The notes beneath the pieces are model-generated. The model saw only the letters and a program-made list of their open reading frames with translations, searched no databases and was not told where the DNA came from. From NCBI GenBank assembly GCA_965153455.1, contig OZ234500.1, forward strand, positions 3,410,001 to 3,474,000: a stretch of DNA of 64,000 bases. The letters run 5' to 3'. Of this stretch, positions 11,101 through 25,124 are shown piece after piece. The DNA comes from Sphagnum compactum (Eukaryota; Bryophyta; Sphagnopsida; Sphagnales). The translations under genes and the position numbers were made by a program. Within the stretch, counting starts at the first letter, position 1. Each line of letters opens with the position of its first letter.

Positions 11101-12996
11101 TGGGCGGGCCTCCCAATGGCCAATCATTCCTTTGCTGCAATCACAAAGACTAATGCAAGTGGGTACCATCCACTTGTCTTTTTTGGTGAGTATTTTGGGT
11201 ATTTCTCTATCCTTAGAGGTAGAGAAATTTCTATGGGTATAAGAGTTGTATACATAAATACATTACATTGTACATACATACAGACATGTATATAAGTGTA
11301 ATTAGGTATGGGTTTCCATACCAAAATCATCCAGTTGAGTTCAATGTTAGCTTACTATGAATCTTGTGAAGCAAAATAGTGGTGACTAGGGTGTAGGGTT
11401 TATGGCTAATGGTGGAGTTTCTTGGACATCTTGCATGACACTGCGCCATTGTTTTGTGAAGTGACAAGCGGGCACCAATTCAATAACATTCCACCAACCC
11501 AAGTTCGATTAAGAATTTGCATCAATTGGAAAAATGGTGACAAATCCCTACAAGAATTTCAGGAATCTCGACATTTGCTAGCAAAATTTCGCCAAATAGC
11601 TCCTCTTTTTTGTTAACACCTTCTCCAAAGAAATCATTAGAAAAAATCAAATTAGATCCCCTAAATTTCACCCTATGATTTGATGGAGGGACAAAAAGCA
11701 ATTGCACTCTTCTCCTCGTTTCATTATTTCCCTTATCACCCTTCTATTGCCTAAGTATTTCCCTTGTTGCTTCAATATCTATAGATGGTTAGGCTTACTC
11801 TGTTAACATTTAATTTAAGGAATGCTTTCATTTTTTGATGAGTGTTGTCATTTTTTTAGTACTTGGAAAAACAGAGTTGTCATTTGTTTGAAAAGGCTAA
11901 TTTGGCAACGAGAGAGCTTCTCTTATTTTCTTGTTTTTTTTTTCTGTTTTAATGGCAAGTGCGGGAAGGTTTTTGACATCCTTTCAGCAAGCTCTCTTGC
12001 TTCTTCAACAAGGAGGAAGGAAATTCTCAAAATCATGAGCTCTCTCATTGCCAAAGAGGAATCATGCACAAATGGTTTGCGTGAAGCTCTTTCATTGTCA
12101 AAGAGGAATTTTGTGTTACTGAAGAGGAATTGTGTGTGGTGTGAGTGACTGCATTTCTATCCACACTCATCTATGTTGGGGTTTCGTTTCTATTTTTGTA
12201 AATAATATAAATTATCAAGTAATTTCTCTTTTGCATTGCTCAAGTCTCTAACTTTCTTAAAGTTTAGCAAGGATTGTTAAGCTCGAATGTGTTTCTTCAG
12301 CAAGGAGGAATTGAGGAATTTTGTGAAGGTCAGTCATGAAGCTCTCTTGTTGCAGTAACCATGGGTTTTTATTGGTTCTTTTCATCCTTTGTTTGAGGTT
12401 TTCACTCCTTGTTGGGGGATTTTTAAGGATGACCACAAAATAGGCATGAGAAAAAAAAAAAAAAAAAAACAAATGGGACAGGATTTGAAGGATAAAGTTA
12501 TATTTCCATGTCTTGTGGTATTTTCCCAAAATTGAAAGGCATTGGGGGGGGGTGTTCCTCCCCTACCTCAAAAAAACTCCTTTCAAAGGTATGATTTATC
12601 ATTGATGCATCAGCAAAGTTGAATAAGGAGTAAGATACCAGCCACTTGTACTACATAAAGAAGAACAAAAAAGGAATTCTTGGTACAAGGAAGAAAACAA
12701 ATAAAGCACCTAATTGAAAACCAATACACTGAGCATCTCTCCAAAAGTTAAAAAGGACCGCAGGGCCGGAAGCCACCAGTCTTCAGACCCATCCATGTAA
12801 TCAATTGGCTTCTATGCTTACTGTGCCAAAGAAAGCTTCCCTTGCTTACACAGCACCAACAAAGCTCTCTCTTTCGTAACTTAGTTCTCACATTGTACCT
12901 TTTCCTTATCCTCTCAGCTCTTGGCGTTTTCTGTCTGTGGGAGTGAACAATGATTTGATCAAACTCCCTGTCTGACTGACTTGCATTTTCGATGTA
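11101..12996. other. Intergenic, no gene supported
   Basis: AT-rich with several short poly-A/T and G tracts (for example about 12450-12470). Open frames are short and featureless. Confidence 0.5.
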
Positions 12997-13094
12997 TAGG
13001 GCAAGGGTCTAGGTTTAAACCCTTGTGGATTTGAGATCCCCTCAGGCTGGTAGGTCGAAAATTTGGAAGGGTCTAAACCTAGACCCTTTCCCTA
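12997..13094. repeat. Small inverted-repeat (hairpin) element, about 98 bp
   Basis: The 28-bp left arm (tagggcaagggtctaggttt...) and the right arm ending at 13094 are reverse complements at 26 of 28 positions, separated by about 42 bp. This is the shape of a miniature inverted-repeat element or hairpin; no clear target duplication beyond a possible TA. Confidence 0.65.
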
Positions 13095-14165
13095 GTAAAG
13101 CACAGCAAAAATATTTTTTTAATGTTTTTTAATTCATTTACATTTTAAATGACAGTCTGGTGGGTAACTTCCAAATTGTAGAAGTTCCCCCTTGAGAATA
13201 ACTTTCACTTGTCTAAAGTTTTTCCTCCAAATTGTCCATGTAACAGGTTTTCTTAGGGCAGGTGAGGGACCAAAAAATACAAAGAGAAAAAGTTTTAGTA
13301 CTTTACGTTACCTATAGTGGTTTTACCCTCTAGGAAGAAGTATTACTAAATTAGCCCAGGACAAAAATGGGAACAAACAGCCCATGAGACAACTCAACAT
13401 GCATCAAAGGAAGGCTCAAAACACTTTGAAGAAGATGGGGGAGGTTTTGAGAATTTTGTAGATTTTGTTGTTCCCATCATGTTCCCAATATATTTTCAAA
13501 ATGTCCCCCGATGAAGCTCCCATATTGTTCCCCATGCAGTTCCCAACAGGACCAGACTTTTATCCCATAATCCTCCACCCAAAATTTTCTAGTTAAATGT
13601 ATATAGCTACTAGACCAAAGGGAAAGACCAAAGGGAGAGGCCACATAATTTAATAGTTTGAGAGTATCCATAGTGTGCATGTTTTTTGTTTTTGGTGATG
13701 GGTCAATCAAAGTGGGTCAAAATAGGCCCATCACCAAAAAGGAAATAAAAGGTCAATAATTTGGATGCATCCCCACAACTAATTAAACAATAGGTACCCA
13801 AACTCTTGTACTTGGTTGCATGAAGAGCCTGGGAAGTTGGGATAAGCTTTTCCTTTTAGGTCAAGACTCAAGACAGGACCACAGTATCCCTCTCTAAAAG
13901 ACCTGGAGTCACTGCTAACCTCTGTCTTTTGTTGGTATTTTGTGGTGGCCTAATGTGACTCAGCATTATGGTTCTAGTGGGTTCCACTTCTTGAAAAGCT
14001 ACTCTTTCCTACTAAACTATTGGGCTAGATGATCATCAACTGCACTTGCAGCCCTTTCCAGTACAGATCAGATCTTTTCTTATTGTGAGTCAGCACAGAT
14101 GAAGCAGCTCCTTCTTTTTAAGGTACTATTTGCAAATTGCACCTGTACATAACTTTTCCCTAGGT
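13095..14165. other. Intergenic, no gene supported
   Basis: No recognisable element or coding region. Confidence 0.5.
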
Positions 14166-14169
14166 CTAT

Positions 14170-14400
14170 CCATGAAGAATGGATGATTTTTTTGGGTTCC
14201 ATTTGAATATTCAACATGCAGGTATGCTTTGAATGAAGAGTGGATGAAATATTTTTGGTTTTCATTATTATTCAAGATGGCAATGCTGGTGTGCTTTGAA
14301 TGGAGAATGGATGAAATTGCTTTGTTTCGCCTTTTAAAATATATTCTTGATGATCATGCAATTTTGTGTGAAGTGAAAAAGAAGAATGGATTAAATTGTT
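14170..14400 (+). repeat. Tandem repeat, unit about 60-80 bp, four degenerate copies
   Basis: The word gaagaatggatga and variants recur near 14174, 14235, 14303 and 14382, each preceded by a tgctttgaatg-like or comparable word. Open frames crossing the block share the repeated text and are not considered genes. Confidence 0.55.
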
Positions 14401-14934
14401 GTTCACTTTTCTCTATGCCAATTTTGGCACCCTTTGCAACTAGTTGTCACAATTGTCACATAGTTGCCATTGACAATTCACAATTGTTCTTTTTCTTTGC
14501 AACTACAAATGAACAAAAGTCGATGGCAACAAGTTGCAATAGGAACAAGTGGCACTAGCTATATTATCCTAGTTGTAACCAGTGTTGGGCAATTCTCGTT
14601 GGGTGACTCGGTTCTTAGTCACATTGAGAATCGATTGTTTTCATTTTGGGTGAAAATTGGGTTGAAAATTGGTTTTAAGGTTTTCACCCATGTGAGAATC
14701 GACTAGGATAACGTAAATTGGAAATTTTCTTTAAAAAAAAAGAGAACCAGATGGGTTTTCACATGAAACCTGAATTTGATTCTCAGGGTCTAGGAGGAAA
14801 AATGGGTAGGTTGGAATTAGGTTTAGGGTTAGATATTGTAGGGTTTAGGTTTAAGGCAATGTTTCCACCAGGGGAAACCACAAATGGAAAGGCATATAAA
14901 ATTCAGGAAGTTTGTTAAACCTTGTTAACTTTTT

Positions 14935-15030
14935 TTGTTTTTGTTTTTTTGCATTGTGTTTTGTTTCTTGTTGTTCGGTCTTGCATTTTTCTTTCATCTT
15001 GCTTTCGTTGTTGCTTGTTCCTCACCTTGC
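14935..15030 (+). repeat. TTGC/TTGTT-rich simple repeat, left block
   Basis: Words such as gcattgtg, ttgttgttcgg, cttgcat and gttgttgc mirror the array at about 15945-16118 in the same element, so the GC-richer middle sits between two related arrays. Confidence 0.5.
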
Positions 15031-15099
15031 ATGACGCATTCCCAAGCTCCTTAATAGACTCAAATGTGAGTTTAAACTAAAAACAATGGAAGAGTAAGG

Positions 15100-15910
15100 A
15101 GTCGAGGGCACATTCCCTGGCTCGTAGCACTTTGGAGGGGTAGAAGGGCGTGCTGGAGCTCTGCGATGGGACTAGGAAGAATTGACAAGCTTCAACTACT
15201 CACACGGACCTGCACAAAACCAACACAAGGTGGTTAGTGCATAGTTGGAGCACTCTTGATGCTAGGATGAGCCACGGGCAAACTCGGACTCACAAGACTC
15301 ACCACGGCCCGAACTTGGGGGAAGCCACCACCTTCCCCCTTATAGTATACTATGTGCCTCTCCACGAGGCCCACATCCAAATGACATTTTGTCCCAGGAC
15401 TCCCAAGTGGGGGTCCCGAAATTGCCAAAGTTGGGACTTCCGCGACTTTGGGGCCCCATAACTTTGCGAGCAGACCTTTGATCGAGATGAGGTCTAAAGC
15501 AAAGTTGTAGCCCTCGTCGAGAGCTTTCCAACGGTATGTCGCATGCCACTTGTACGCAAGGAAATCAGGTCGATTCTTGACTTTTAGTGGTCGGGAGTCA
15601 AACTACCAATTTGACTCCTGTCCTTTCTTTTGGCCATAACTTGTGTTTCAGATGTCCAAATGGGTCATGCGAGCCCATTTTAGACATCTACGTTCCAAGA
15701 GCTTTTCAATGATATAACAAACTCCTCAAGCCATTGAGTTTTGACCCCTGAAATTGTCTCCTAAAAGTTTGGGAGTCCACCGGGACTCCATTTCCCAAAG
15801 TGGGAGTTCCTTTGGGAGTGTGAGGGTCTATTCTCTCACACTCTCTTTCACTCCCGGGAGCATGCGGCATGACTCCCGGGTCTCCCTCTTGGCCCGCAAC
15901 CTTGCAACCC
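15100..15910. other. GC-richer middle of the hAT-like element, origin unknown
   Basis: Base composition and word content differ from both flanks (many CG, GGGAC and CCCAAG words, for example around 15420-15560 and 15780-15860). It could be an older insertion or a captured fragment. No supported coding region: the open frames of 60-90 codons have no known motifs. Confidence 0.4.
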
Positions 15911-15944
15911 CTTGCCTTGGTCGCGAGCCCAAGGCTAGGGTTGC

Positions 15945-16118
15945 AACATTGCATTGTTGTTACTTGTTTCTTGCCTTGCATCGTTTTTCACCTTATGTTG
16001 CTATTGCTTGATTTTTGCCTTGTGTTCCTATTATTCATTCCTCACTTTGCATTGTTATTGTTCGATGCCCGCCTTGCATTGCTGTTGTTCGATGTTCGCC
16101 TTGCATTGTTGTTGTTAG
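15945..16118 (+). repeat. Tandem repeat, unit about 30-35 bp, five to six copies
   Basis: Units of the form gccttgcattgttgttgttcg are repeated, best preserved in the last three copies (about 16045-16118). Confidence 0.7.
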
Positions 16119-16412
16119 TTGTTCATTAAAAAAATAATGTTAAAAATAAAAAATTCAAAAAAAATTTGGAAATTTCTAAGATCCAGCTTGTGAGAACCGA
16201 CCCTGAAGACCAACTGTTCTTAAATTGTTGAAAACCACCAAGCTTAAAAATCAATTTTTTTTCCTTGGAAAAATCTAATACCCATGATGATTCTTGTAAG
16301 CCCCCTATCTGTTTAAAAAGTAAGAACTGAGGTAATTATCACACATGGCCTTAAAGAATTGAAACCAATGGTTCTCTAAACTTAATGAAAACCGCCCAAC
16401 ACTGGTTGTAAC

Positions 16413-19400
16413 CCATTTCCAATTAGTAGTTGGTTTACCAACAAAGTAGTCCAACATGGACTATCATCAATTCTTGGTCCAATCATTAGTCCATTTCTAT
16501 CACATCTACTCAAGGCTTGATGTTCACATTTGATGAATGGAATTCATTCATGTTGTTTGATTGAATTGTTCTTCCCGACCTTTGGGTTTCAAGTTTGATT
16601 TCAACTATCCCGTAATGATAAATCGATGAGAAGTATTAAGCAAAGGAAATTCTATTGATTAGTATTACTCGGAATAAACGAATCCGCCCAAGGAAGGGCT
16701 TGCGTCTGATTTTATCTTTCTCGATGATGGGGAATAAATAGAAATCCACGTCGTATGTTTTTTCTTTGCACATCCCCGACAAATAGGATCTAAATTCCAG
16801 AGATTGGAATAGATCATGATCATTAAAAAACAACCATGTTAGATAATATCCCCCAAGTGCAATTGTAATTGACTGATCTATGGTTGTGACTAACCTAGAT
16901 TTAACAATAATAATCAATTAGATTGTGATTAAATTACAACTAGGTTACAATTGGATTAGAAATCGTTTGCAACTATTTAAAATTAGATGCCAACTAAAAC
17001 TAATTATAATGGTAATGAAATAAAATGAAGATGGAAAAATGTTGTAATAAATTAGGTGAGAAAATGATATCTACAATTGTGAACAAATAACCCACGATCA
17101 AAGTAAAATTTCACTAGAAATACCAATTCATAATTCAAATACATGGCACATAAGAATATCATGTTTTTAAAGGTATCGAGTGCAAGGTAACACAAAACAA
17201 TTTTCACAAACATGGAACATTAGATATATTTGAATAGGGCATGTGTAGCCTACATTTGGAATGTGTGACAAATTCCTAGAAAAGCAATACAAATAATTTG
17301 TTCCCACAAAGTTGTATTCCTTGTTACATCCCCTAGATGTTCTCTAAGTGGATCATCATTACAGTTGGTGACAAACAATACAATGTTTGCATTTATCACC
17401 AAAAAACATTTACTTTTGATGCTTAAAATAATCCATAGTTGCAAACATTTCCATACATGGTGACATTTTTATACAAGTTTAAGCAATTTTTGCATTTATT
17501 TTTATCATGAAAGTTGTTGAATTTGTATTGAACCATATGTATGGGATTGGCAACCTTAAAACATTCACAAATGGAAAAACAAGTCCAAAGGCCAAAATAA
17601 TTTAAAATGTTTCTACAACCAAGAAATATGTTTGTAATTCATGTCTTACATCATATGGGTGATCAATTAATTGTATGTGTTCAATATATATTTTAACATC
17701 AAATGTTGTCCATATCAAAAGGTCTTCATTTATAATAACCCAAGAACCATAAGATGATTAAATCTTTTCTGATTTGATGGGTTTAACTCCACTACGCCTT
17801 ATACTTTAACTTGGATCTTAATTATCCAAATCATGATTTTTTTTCATTTTGATATTTTTGGTCTAAACCATTTGATTGCCCTTGTAAGTCTGATGTTGGT
17901 TTGTGCCACTTTTGTTTGGGATCCTTGTTTACATGCCATGTGTCCAGTTTATGGCCTCAAGTTAATAAGACTTCTGTATTTCATTATATTTTGGACCTTG
18001 GACCCTTGTATCAGGTTCCATTTCATTGTCATTTATTTTTTAATTGTGATCAAAATATGAAACCTTTAATACATTTGCCACGTTTCACATGATTTTAAGA
18101 TGATAATAGATTTTAAGAATGGGAGATTACGCACATTGGATTCATTTAAATTGTTACAAATTGGACACATGGAATGCCACATGGATCTGTTGATGACATG
18201 GGCAAATATTTTTGCGTGTGTCAAAGTATATTCCTCCACATCAACAAGATTATCAAAAAAAAATACCTTTGATTTGGATGGAATATATTAAGAATGTTTT
18301 TTGTGCTCATGGTCACATGTTCATGAAATAACATCCATGTAGTAGGAAATTCAAGTCCCAATTCTTGGGTAAGAAGTTGGGAACCTAATTACCATTTTCC
18401 AATGTTAGAAGATAACCAGATACTATTTAACCTACCATCAAACTTAGGAATTCCAAGAGACATGCTAAGTATGTAGTTAAAATCTTCAATGGGCATATGT
18501 TAAGTATGTAGTTAAAATTTTCAATGTGCATGTAAAAAAACATTAGATTTGATGGAGACATGAGAATACAACCCCAAACTTGAACTTTTGGAATTGCAAA
18601 TGAAGTGTCATCTTCATTTACATATCTAACCATAGCTTTTGCACAATCAAAAGACCCCCATGGACCAAACAAACAATCTAAAAGCATGTTAATACCTTCA
18701 TGTGGGTCGTAAATTTTAATTGCAATCATTATTCCCCAAAACTCAATTAGGTTTGGAGCTTCAAATGAATCCTCAATGCTTAATGTGGGTAATTATGTAC
18801 GGAGTATAATCACACACATACTTCTCAAGCCTAAATTAAAAATTGATGCATGAAGCATTTCACATCTATCACTACGCAACACATGTGGTATATATCAAAG
18901 TACACCACTATTGTTCCAAAACCTCATCAAACCCAAGTTGTTTAGTAAGGTCTAAGTCTTTAATTTCACCTACATTCAAAGTAGCTAACACATTATTCAA
19001 TTCAATTTTTGGTGCAATGTAATCATCAATGCAAATTGAGTTTATTTGAAAATCATTTACAAAAGGGTTTATAGATGAATTGTTACAAACACCCTCTTGT
19101 TGGGAAGGTTTTGCGATGACTTGAATCTTTCGTGAAAAAATCCCAAAAAAACTTCTTAGCACATCACCAAGAAATTTGGATGGCAAAGCTTGTGCATGTG
19201 GTTACAAATGGAAAGTTGGAAACAACTAACTAAACAAAATTGATACAATTTAGTGCAAATTCGAAAAACAAGGGGTCATTGACATAACTTGAAATTTCAA
19301 CCTTAAGTTCCATTTGCAAAATTGGGCGAACCCTTGAAATTTAGCCCAATCACAAGTTTGAAGTTTCACAAAACAAACTTTCTTCAAGAAAGTAGTAGTT

Positions 19401-20565
19401 GCACATTCAAACACATCATGTCCACTATATGCCTAAAGTATTTAGTTTACAAATATGAACACTACATTTTAAGGTGAAAGTGGCCACTTTAAATTCCAAT
19501 AAATATACTTGTCCTTATATTTTGAGTAAACAAACTTACCAAAATGAATTTAAAATTGAACAAATAGATTGTTTACCATAGTTTAAAAAATTTCCCCAAA
19601 TAATGAATGCACCAAAAGAAAGAAAAATAAGTGTGAAAATGAGGCTAAGTAAAAGTTACATGATCTAAATTAATGAAAAATATTTACTAGATCTAATTAT
19701 TGTTAATTTAAAAATCATTAATTCAATGTAGATTTTTGCCATCAATCAACCATTTAAAAAGTCTTGTGCACCATTTTTCAAACATTTTCAACTACATAGT
19801 TGGGTTATTCACTCCGATTAGGGATTCTCTCTTGTTTTGGCAATATATGTTATATATTTTAAAAGATTTTATAAAGGTGAAATTCTAGTTATTTTTAATA
19901 TTTCATTTGGTATATTTGTAACATATAAACTATTGATTTAAAAATCCTTTTCTAATTGGGATTTATATTAATTATGTGGTTAACTACCAAAACATAATGA
20001 AAATTGAACGATATTACAAAAATTCTGAAATTTGGTAATTAAAGTTCCAAAAAAATTAAAATTTTAGCCATTTTCTAAAACCATTGTCATTTGAAATACA
20101 TAAGGGAAAAAAAGGAAAAGAAAAGAAATGTATTTTTCAAGTCAATGAGTTGTGAGTACAATGTAATGATAGATGAGAAATAAACAAATTACACTAGTCA
20201 TGTGCTATGCTAAAACATTATTTATCAATAGAGGTCTCAACAATGATTATTTGTTGATTAAAAATTAAAAAATGAAAAAAAAAAATCTAGGTCACCAAAT
20301 CCAACAACCTCATGGGTTTTGGAAAAAATAATCTCCAAGCATGCTAAACATTGAAAAAAATGGTTCATCTAGCAATTCCATTGGTCCTTTCAAATTCACA
20401 AACCTACCAAACCCTATTACATTCAAGATAACTCCAAGTGATCATTGGTCACTAGATCTATCTTGCATATTTGCATTTGAAGGAGTTCAAAAGGGTAGTT
20501 AAGATCAATGTGTAGCCAAGTGGCAACTAAATTCTCACAAAATTTTACTAATTTTTGGGGAAAAA
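16413..20565. other. AT-rich, no gene supported
   Basis: Open frames up to 100 codons occur (18427-18729 and 18908-19186 on minus; 17833-18291 on plus) but none shows a motif I recognise. The two minus-strand frames are close together and could be remnants of one degenerate transposon protein; this is a guess. Confidence 0.4.
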
Positions 20566-20899
20566 ATGATAAATTTTACATATCACCAAACTAAAAAGAA
20601 GTTGGAGAAACACTTGGGCATTGCCATTGCCTACTACAAAAGAATAACCATGTGGCAAACTATCCATAGTTCCTTTCTTGCTTGGGCACTCATCAAGTGT
20701 AGCAACAAGATGTTCACACTTGAGCTCAAGCTCAAGTTGATTTTTTTTTGTGTAGAAGTTGTCGCATCACTAGGAAGCAAACCTTTTTTTTTTTTTTTTG
20801 TAGGTCCACTTGCCCAAAAGATTCAAAATGAAAGACATCACATGAAGATTGGCACTAAATGGATGGAAAAAGTTAAGGCACTTTAAATGGAATAAAATT

Positions 20900-21060
20900 A
20901 AGGGAACATGTTGTGTTCACTCTTATTATACCTTCTACATTCAAAGTTGAAATAGTTGACAATGTAAAACACTACCGTCAAGTTTTAGAGGATGGCCCTG
21001 ATCATGTTTTTCTCTCAAGAATTCCATGCCTTGGAACTATCCATACATCAAGAAAAAAAA
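20900..21060 (+). repeat. Dispersed direct repeat, copy 1 (partner at about 25125-25285)
   Basis: Both copies share aaggga plus tgttgtgttcact, ttacattcaaagtt-like words, gtagttgacaa-like words, and gatcatgttttt-ctctcaa. The copies lie 4.2 kb apart in the same direction. Both give short open frames with similar text (FKV.VVDNVK), which may be a relic of a transposon protein. Confidence 0.6.
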
Positions 21061-21359
21061 AACCTTGCAGTAAATCCATAATCATGATAGAACTTTTTTT
21101 TAAACAATTGGATTTGTTGTTAGTTCATTGACAAGTTTCACTAGTACTAATAAGCTCCACATCACAAATTTCCCTAGCCAAAATTTCAATACATTGATTT
21201 TAATGAATCATTAAATTGATGTTATTTATTAAGTGTTTTTCACATCATTATTGTGTATTTTTCATCTTTATTATTCCTCCATTGAAAAAATGCTTGTTGA
21301 AAATATATGAATATGATGAATAATGGTTTTGACTTATCAATTCCCCAATTATGATGACT

Positions 21360-21680
21360 AAAAAACAATGGTTTGTAATTTTATCATAATTTTCATCAAT
21401 CCATTGCATCTTGACATATTGATTGCCAAAAGTTTCATGTGATTCCAAGTTTTTATAAATTTTTCATAATAACAATATTTGATATTAACATGTTATTAAA
21501 TTTGCAAAATTTATGATACAATTATGTCATTATTTTAATGTTCTAAGAATAATAGTTTGTAATTTTAATATCATATTTTTTATTAATCAAGTGCATATTG
21601 ACATTCTTATTGCCAAAAGTTTCATGTGATTCCAACTTTTAAATGTTTTTTTTTCATAATGTTAACATTATTTGATAAAA
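21360..21680 (+). repeat. Tandem duplication, unit about 185 bp, two copies
   Basis: The words tggtttgtaattttat, attgccaaaagtttcatgtg and attccaa recur at about 21368-21445 and, slightly diverged, at about 21552-21640. Confidence 0.65.
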
Positions 21681-23590
21681 TTTTGAAAAAGATGATTACA
21701 CATAACAAGGCCTTTCGACTACTTCATTGAATGATGGCATTTTTTTGTTGAAAAAAACTCAATTCAATTTCTCTTTGTTTCTTCTATTTTTTGAAGATAC
21801 CCATATGAAGATATGAAATAAAATTTGGATAAATTTTGACATCCATACCCATCGTGTTGATCATCTTTTGCTCTATCATTAGCAAAATGTCATGGAGGAA
21901 TACAAACCTAATAAAATTCACTTTGTAATGGTCCCATTCACATAAAAAATAATGATGTGTGTGTTCCATTTCCACAAGTACACCACAGTAACCACCCATG
22001 GTAGATATTACAAACATCCTTAGCATCATCATTTTTGAAAACCACAAATTTGTAATTTAGAACAAAATTTAGAACTTGACCCAATCTCTCTTGCGACTAT
22101 AAGTTTTACCATTATTTCTAATCAATAGTCATCTTTTTCATATGCATTTCTTTGATGAATACAAACAATGAAGACAGGATGTAGTTCCACATGTTGAAAG
22201 CAACTTATTGATTGTTAAGCATGCGAGTGAAGAATGTGAATATGATCCTATTACTACCTTCCTTGATATCCATCTGCGTTAACATTTGTAAAATGGGAAT
22301 GATAATTCACACTTTGTTTATGAAGGGAAGTTTGTAATAAGCATTTTGTAACAATAAATCACTCACAAAGGGACTTTCCATTGCTATCCATGTTAGTACC
22401 AATAATGTATCTTTCAAAACCAAAGGATTGGTTGGAACAATGCTTTATTTGGGATTTGGGGTTCTTCACAATGGGAAAGGCCAAAGATTCTAGCCACCTC
22501 TAACTAGATGTACCAATGTGCTCATCATAGCTAGACTTTGGCACCAATTTAGGGTGTGCCATTGGAATTGCACCTTCAAGACTTCCATGTTAATGTCTCT
22601 CCTTGCTTTGCATTTTAATTCTTGTGGGAACATGGTTTTGTTGAGGAATTCCAAATTAACTAAGTTAATGATGAACTATTAATTGTTGACATAAATAAAT
22701 CTAAGAGTTTTAGAATGTATAGTGTGAATCATATTTTTGGCCACCAACTCTTTTATAACATGGATTCAAATAACTCCAATGAAATGTGGAAGACTCACAA
22801 GTTTGATTTCCCCATCGATTGATTTAATTTTACATAGATTGGAATTCATATTGCATTACATATTTGTTGTTTTGTATTATGTTACATTAATTGTATCCCA
22901 TTGTTTTTAACATAGGAATATAAAGGATCGAATTGATTATACCAATTATATTTGGGTATTAATAGTTGAAATTGTATACATTTTAAAGCATCAATCATTC
23001 ACATGTGTATCATATCATAAAAAATGACATATTTTAAAAGTGAAAAACTATTACAAAATAATTTTAAGCATTGAAATCACATACTTGAATGTTTTGAAAT
23101 TGTTGTACCAATCAAATAGACCTAAAAATTATATGATTTGGAAGAATATTAATCATGCTTCTATAGATTTGATGTTTGAGAATAAAATGTAATTCTTTCA
23201 TTTGTTAAAATGACTAGAAATAACATTAGAACTACATTATATAATAGTAAGTCACATTATTTTTATGTTATTTTAATGTAATGTTTTTACCCTAGGAAGT
23301 TTGCGATGCACATAAAGTCCCAAAATGGTATAATTCGCATGAAATGATTTTCAAAGAGGTCCACCTGGTAGCAACCTCCACCAGAACATCATGAGAAATG
23401 GGATGTAAATTCATAAATAAAATTTGCTCATCATTTTGACCCCAAACCCTAGTACATAGAATTTGAATCAAGCTGTAATTTAATGTGATTTATTGGATTT
23501 ATTTATTATTTTTCATAAATAAATAATGTTTAAGTTGACATAAATTAGGAATTTCAGGGGATGTCATCCAAAAAAAACTATCCAAAACTT
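21681..23590. other. AT-rich, no gene supported
   Basis: Only short, motif-free open frames. Some stretches (22080-22620) have near-normal base composition and could be old transposon debris, but nothing is recognisable. Confidence 0.4.
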
Positions 23591-23594
23591 TAAA

Positions 23595-23965
23595 AATGTT
23601 TAAGGTTAATGTTTAGGGTACTTTAAGGTTTCATAGGTTTAAGGTTTTGTAGGTTTTAATCCTAAATTTGTTAGGTTTTAATTTTAGGGTTCAAAATTTA
23701 GGGTTTGAACTGTGTAGAAATTTTAAGGTTTACGATTTTAGAGGTTTAAGATTATTAATGGGTTTTTAAAATATGTTTTAGAGGTTTAAAGGTTTAGGGG
23801 TGAAGCATTTACAATTTTAAAGAACTTTGAAAGGCTTAAGGTTTTAGGGTTTTAGGTTTGAAATGTTTAAGGTCTAGATGTTTAAGGTATAACATTGAAG
23901 ATTTTGGGTTTAGATAATTAGAGTATAACATTGAAGGTTTTGAATTTTGAATTTAAACTTTGTAC
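23595..23965 (+). repeat. Degenerate TTTAGGG-like (telomere-like) repeat block
   Basis: Many imperfect gtttaggg, ttttagggtt and ggtttaagg words follow each other over about 370 bp in one orientation. Exact TTTAGGG units are few, so this is either a strongly decayed interstitial telomeric repeat or a chance simple repeat of similar composition. Confidence 0.45.
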
Positions 23966-25124
23966 CTTTTCATTGGACCTACATCATTGAAATGTATTTT
24001 ATTTTGAATATAAAATTTATTATTGAGACTTAGTCTTTGGAAAATCAAATCAAAACATCGAAATATTTTAATACAATATTCTTGAAAATTAATAGTTGTG
24101 ATTGAAACCAATATTAGGGGACAATTTAATATGATAACATAGACTAGTTGTTAGAGGCAAGTTTAATCAACATTCTTGAATTGGATAATGGTGACACTTC
24201 TCCACTAATTGTGAAAATCAATTGATAAATATTACACAACAAAGCTATAATAATTGCACAATGTGATTATATACCTTAAACACCATATCATAAACCCTAC
24301 ACATTTAACCCTACAACTTAAACCTTATACTAACATGTACTAGACCCTAACTAGTAAACTTTAAATAAAATTAGTCTACTACTATGTTTAAACATAATAG
24401 ACTTCCAATTTTTTATTAATCTACTAAGTTCATGATTATCATTGAATGTGCTAGTCTTCATAGAAGGATTGAAAGTTGGCTTATGTTCACAAAATAGTTA
24501 TTTATCATGATGGCGTTGACTGCATATAAGCAAAAGTTGTTTTGGCACAAGTTCGAGTGTGTTTGGAAGCACAAGAATTCCACAAGATTTTCACATACAT
24601 ATAATGCCACTTGCACCTATATTTGTAACAATTATAGTTGAACATTGTGGTCCAAAAGCATCAACATTTCAAAAAGTTATCATATAGAGCTACATTTTTA
24701 ATTACATTTACTTAGTAATTTTAGAAAACCTTTTGCAAGTCAATGTGTGTAACATGTGAGAGCTAGTATGCGGAATTAAAAACCAAAACTAGTTGGTCGA
24801 TCTTATAATATAATATGATGTTTTCTTTTTTTATACAAATATAAAAAGTGAATAGGTTTATGCAATATACAAGTTGAGTTTTTGCATTCAATTTGATAGC
24901 TTGCAAATCCCATGATGTGACCTAAACCATTTTTCATTTATTGCAATAGTTGCCTGAGAGATTCCTAATGTAACACAATGGCAAGATTGGCATGGAAATT
25001 GACAATGTGAGGAGGACTAAAAGAATTCAAGCACATGAAAGTGTGTTGATAAGGGCAAGAAGATTGGGCAATAAGCATTGAAAATAAATGAAAAGTTTGT
25101 TCAAAATAACTTTAAATGAACTGA
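23966..25124. other. AT-rich, no gene supported
   Basis: Nothing recognisable on either strand. Confidence 0.4.

Larger units (their letters stand above)
14572..16412. mobile_element. Non-autonomous hAT-like transposon with 8-bp target duplication
   Basis: Perfect direct repeats GTTGTAAC lie at 14572-14579 and 16405-16412. Between them the element (14580-16404, 1825 bp) starts CAGTGTTGGGC and ends GCCCAACACTG, an 11-bp perfect inverted repeat beginning CAGTG. An 8-bp duplication with CAGNG-type ends is the hAT superfamily signature. No transposase is encoded, so it would have to be moved in trans. The interior is composite: a GC-richer middle (about 15100-15910), unlike the surroundings, and TTGC-rich simple repeats on both sides of it. 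Confidence 0.85.

Noticed and set aside
18427-19186. Possible CACTA transposase relic
   Set aside because: Two neighbouring minus-strand open frames looked coding-like, but I could not find any conserved motif of that family.
23595-23965. True interstitial telomere
   Set aside because: Exact TTTAGGG units are too few and not in register, so I only list it as telomere-like.
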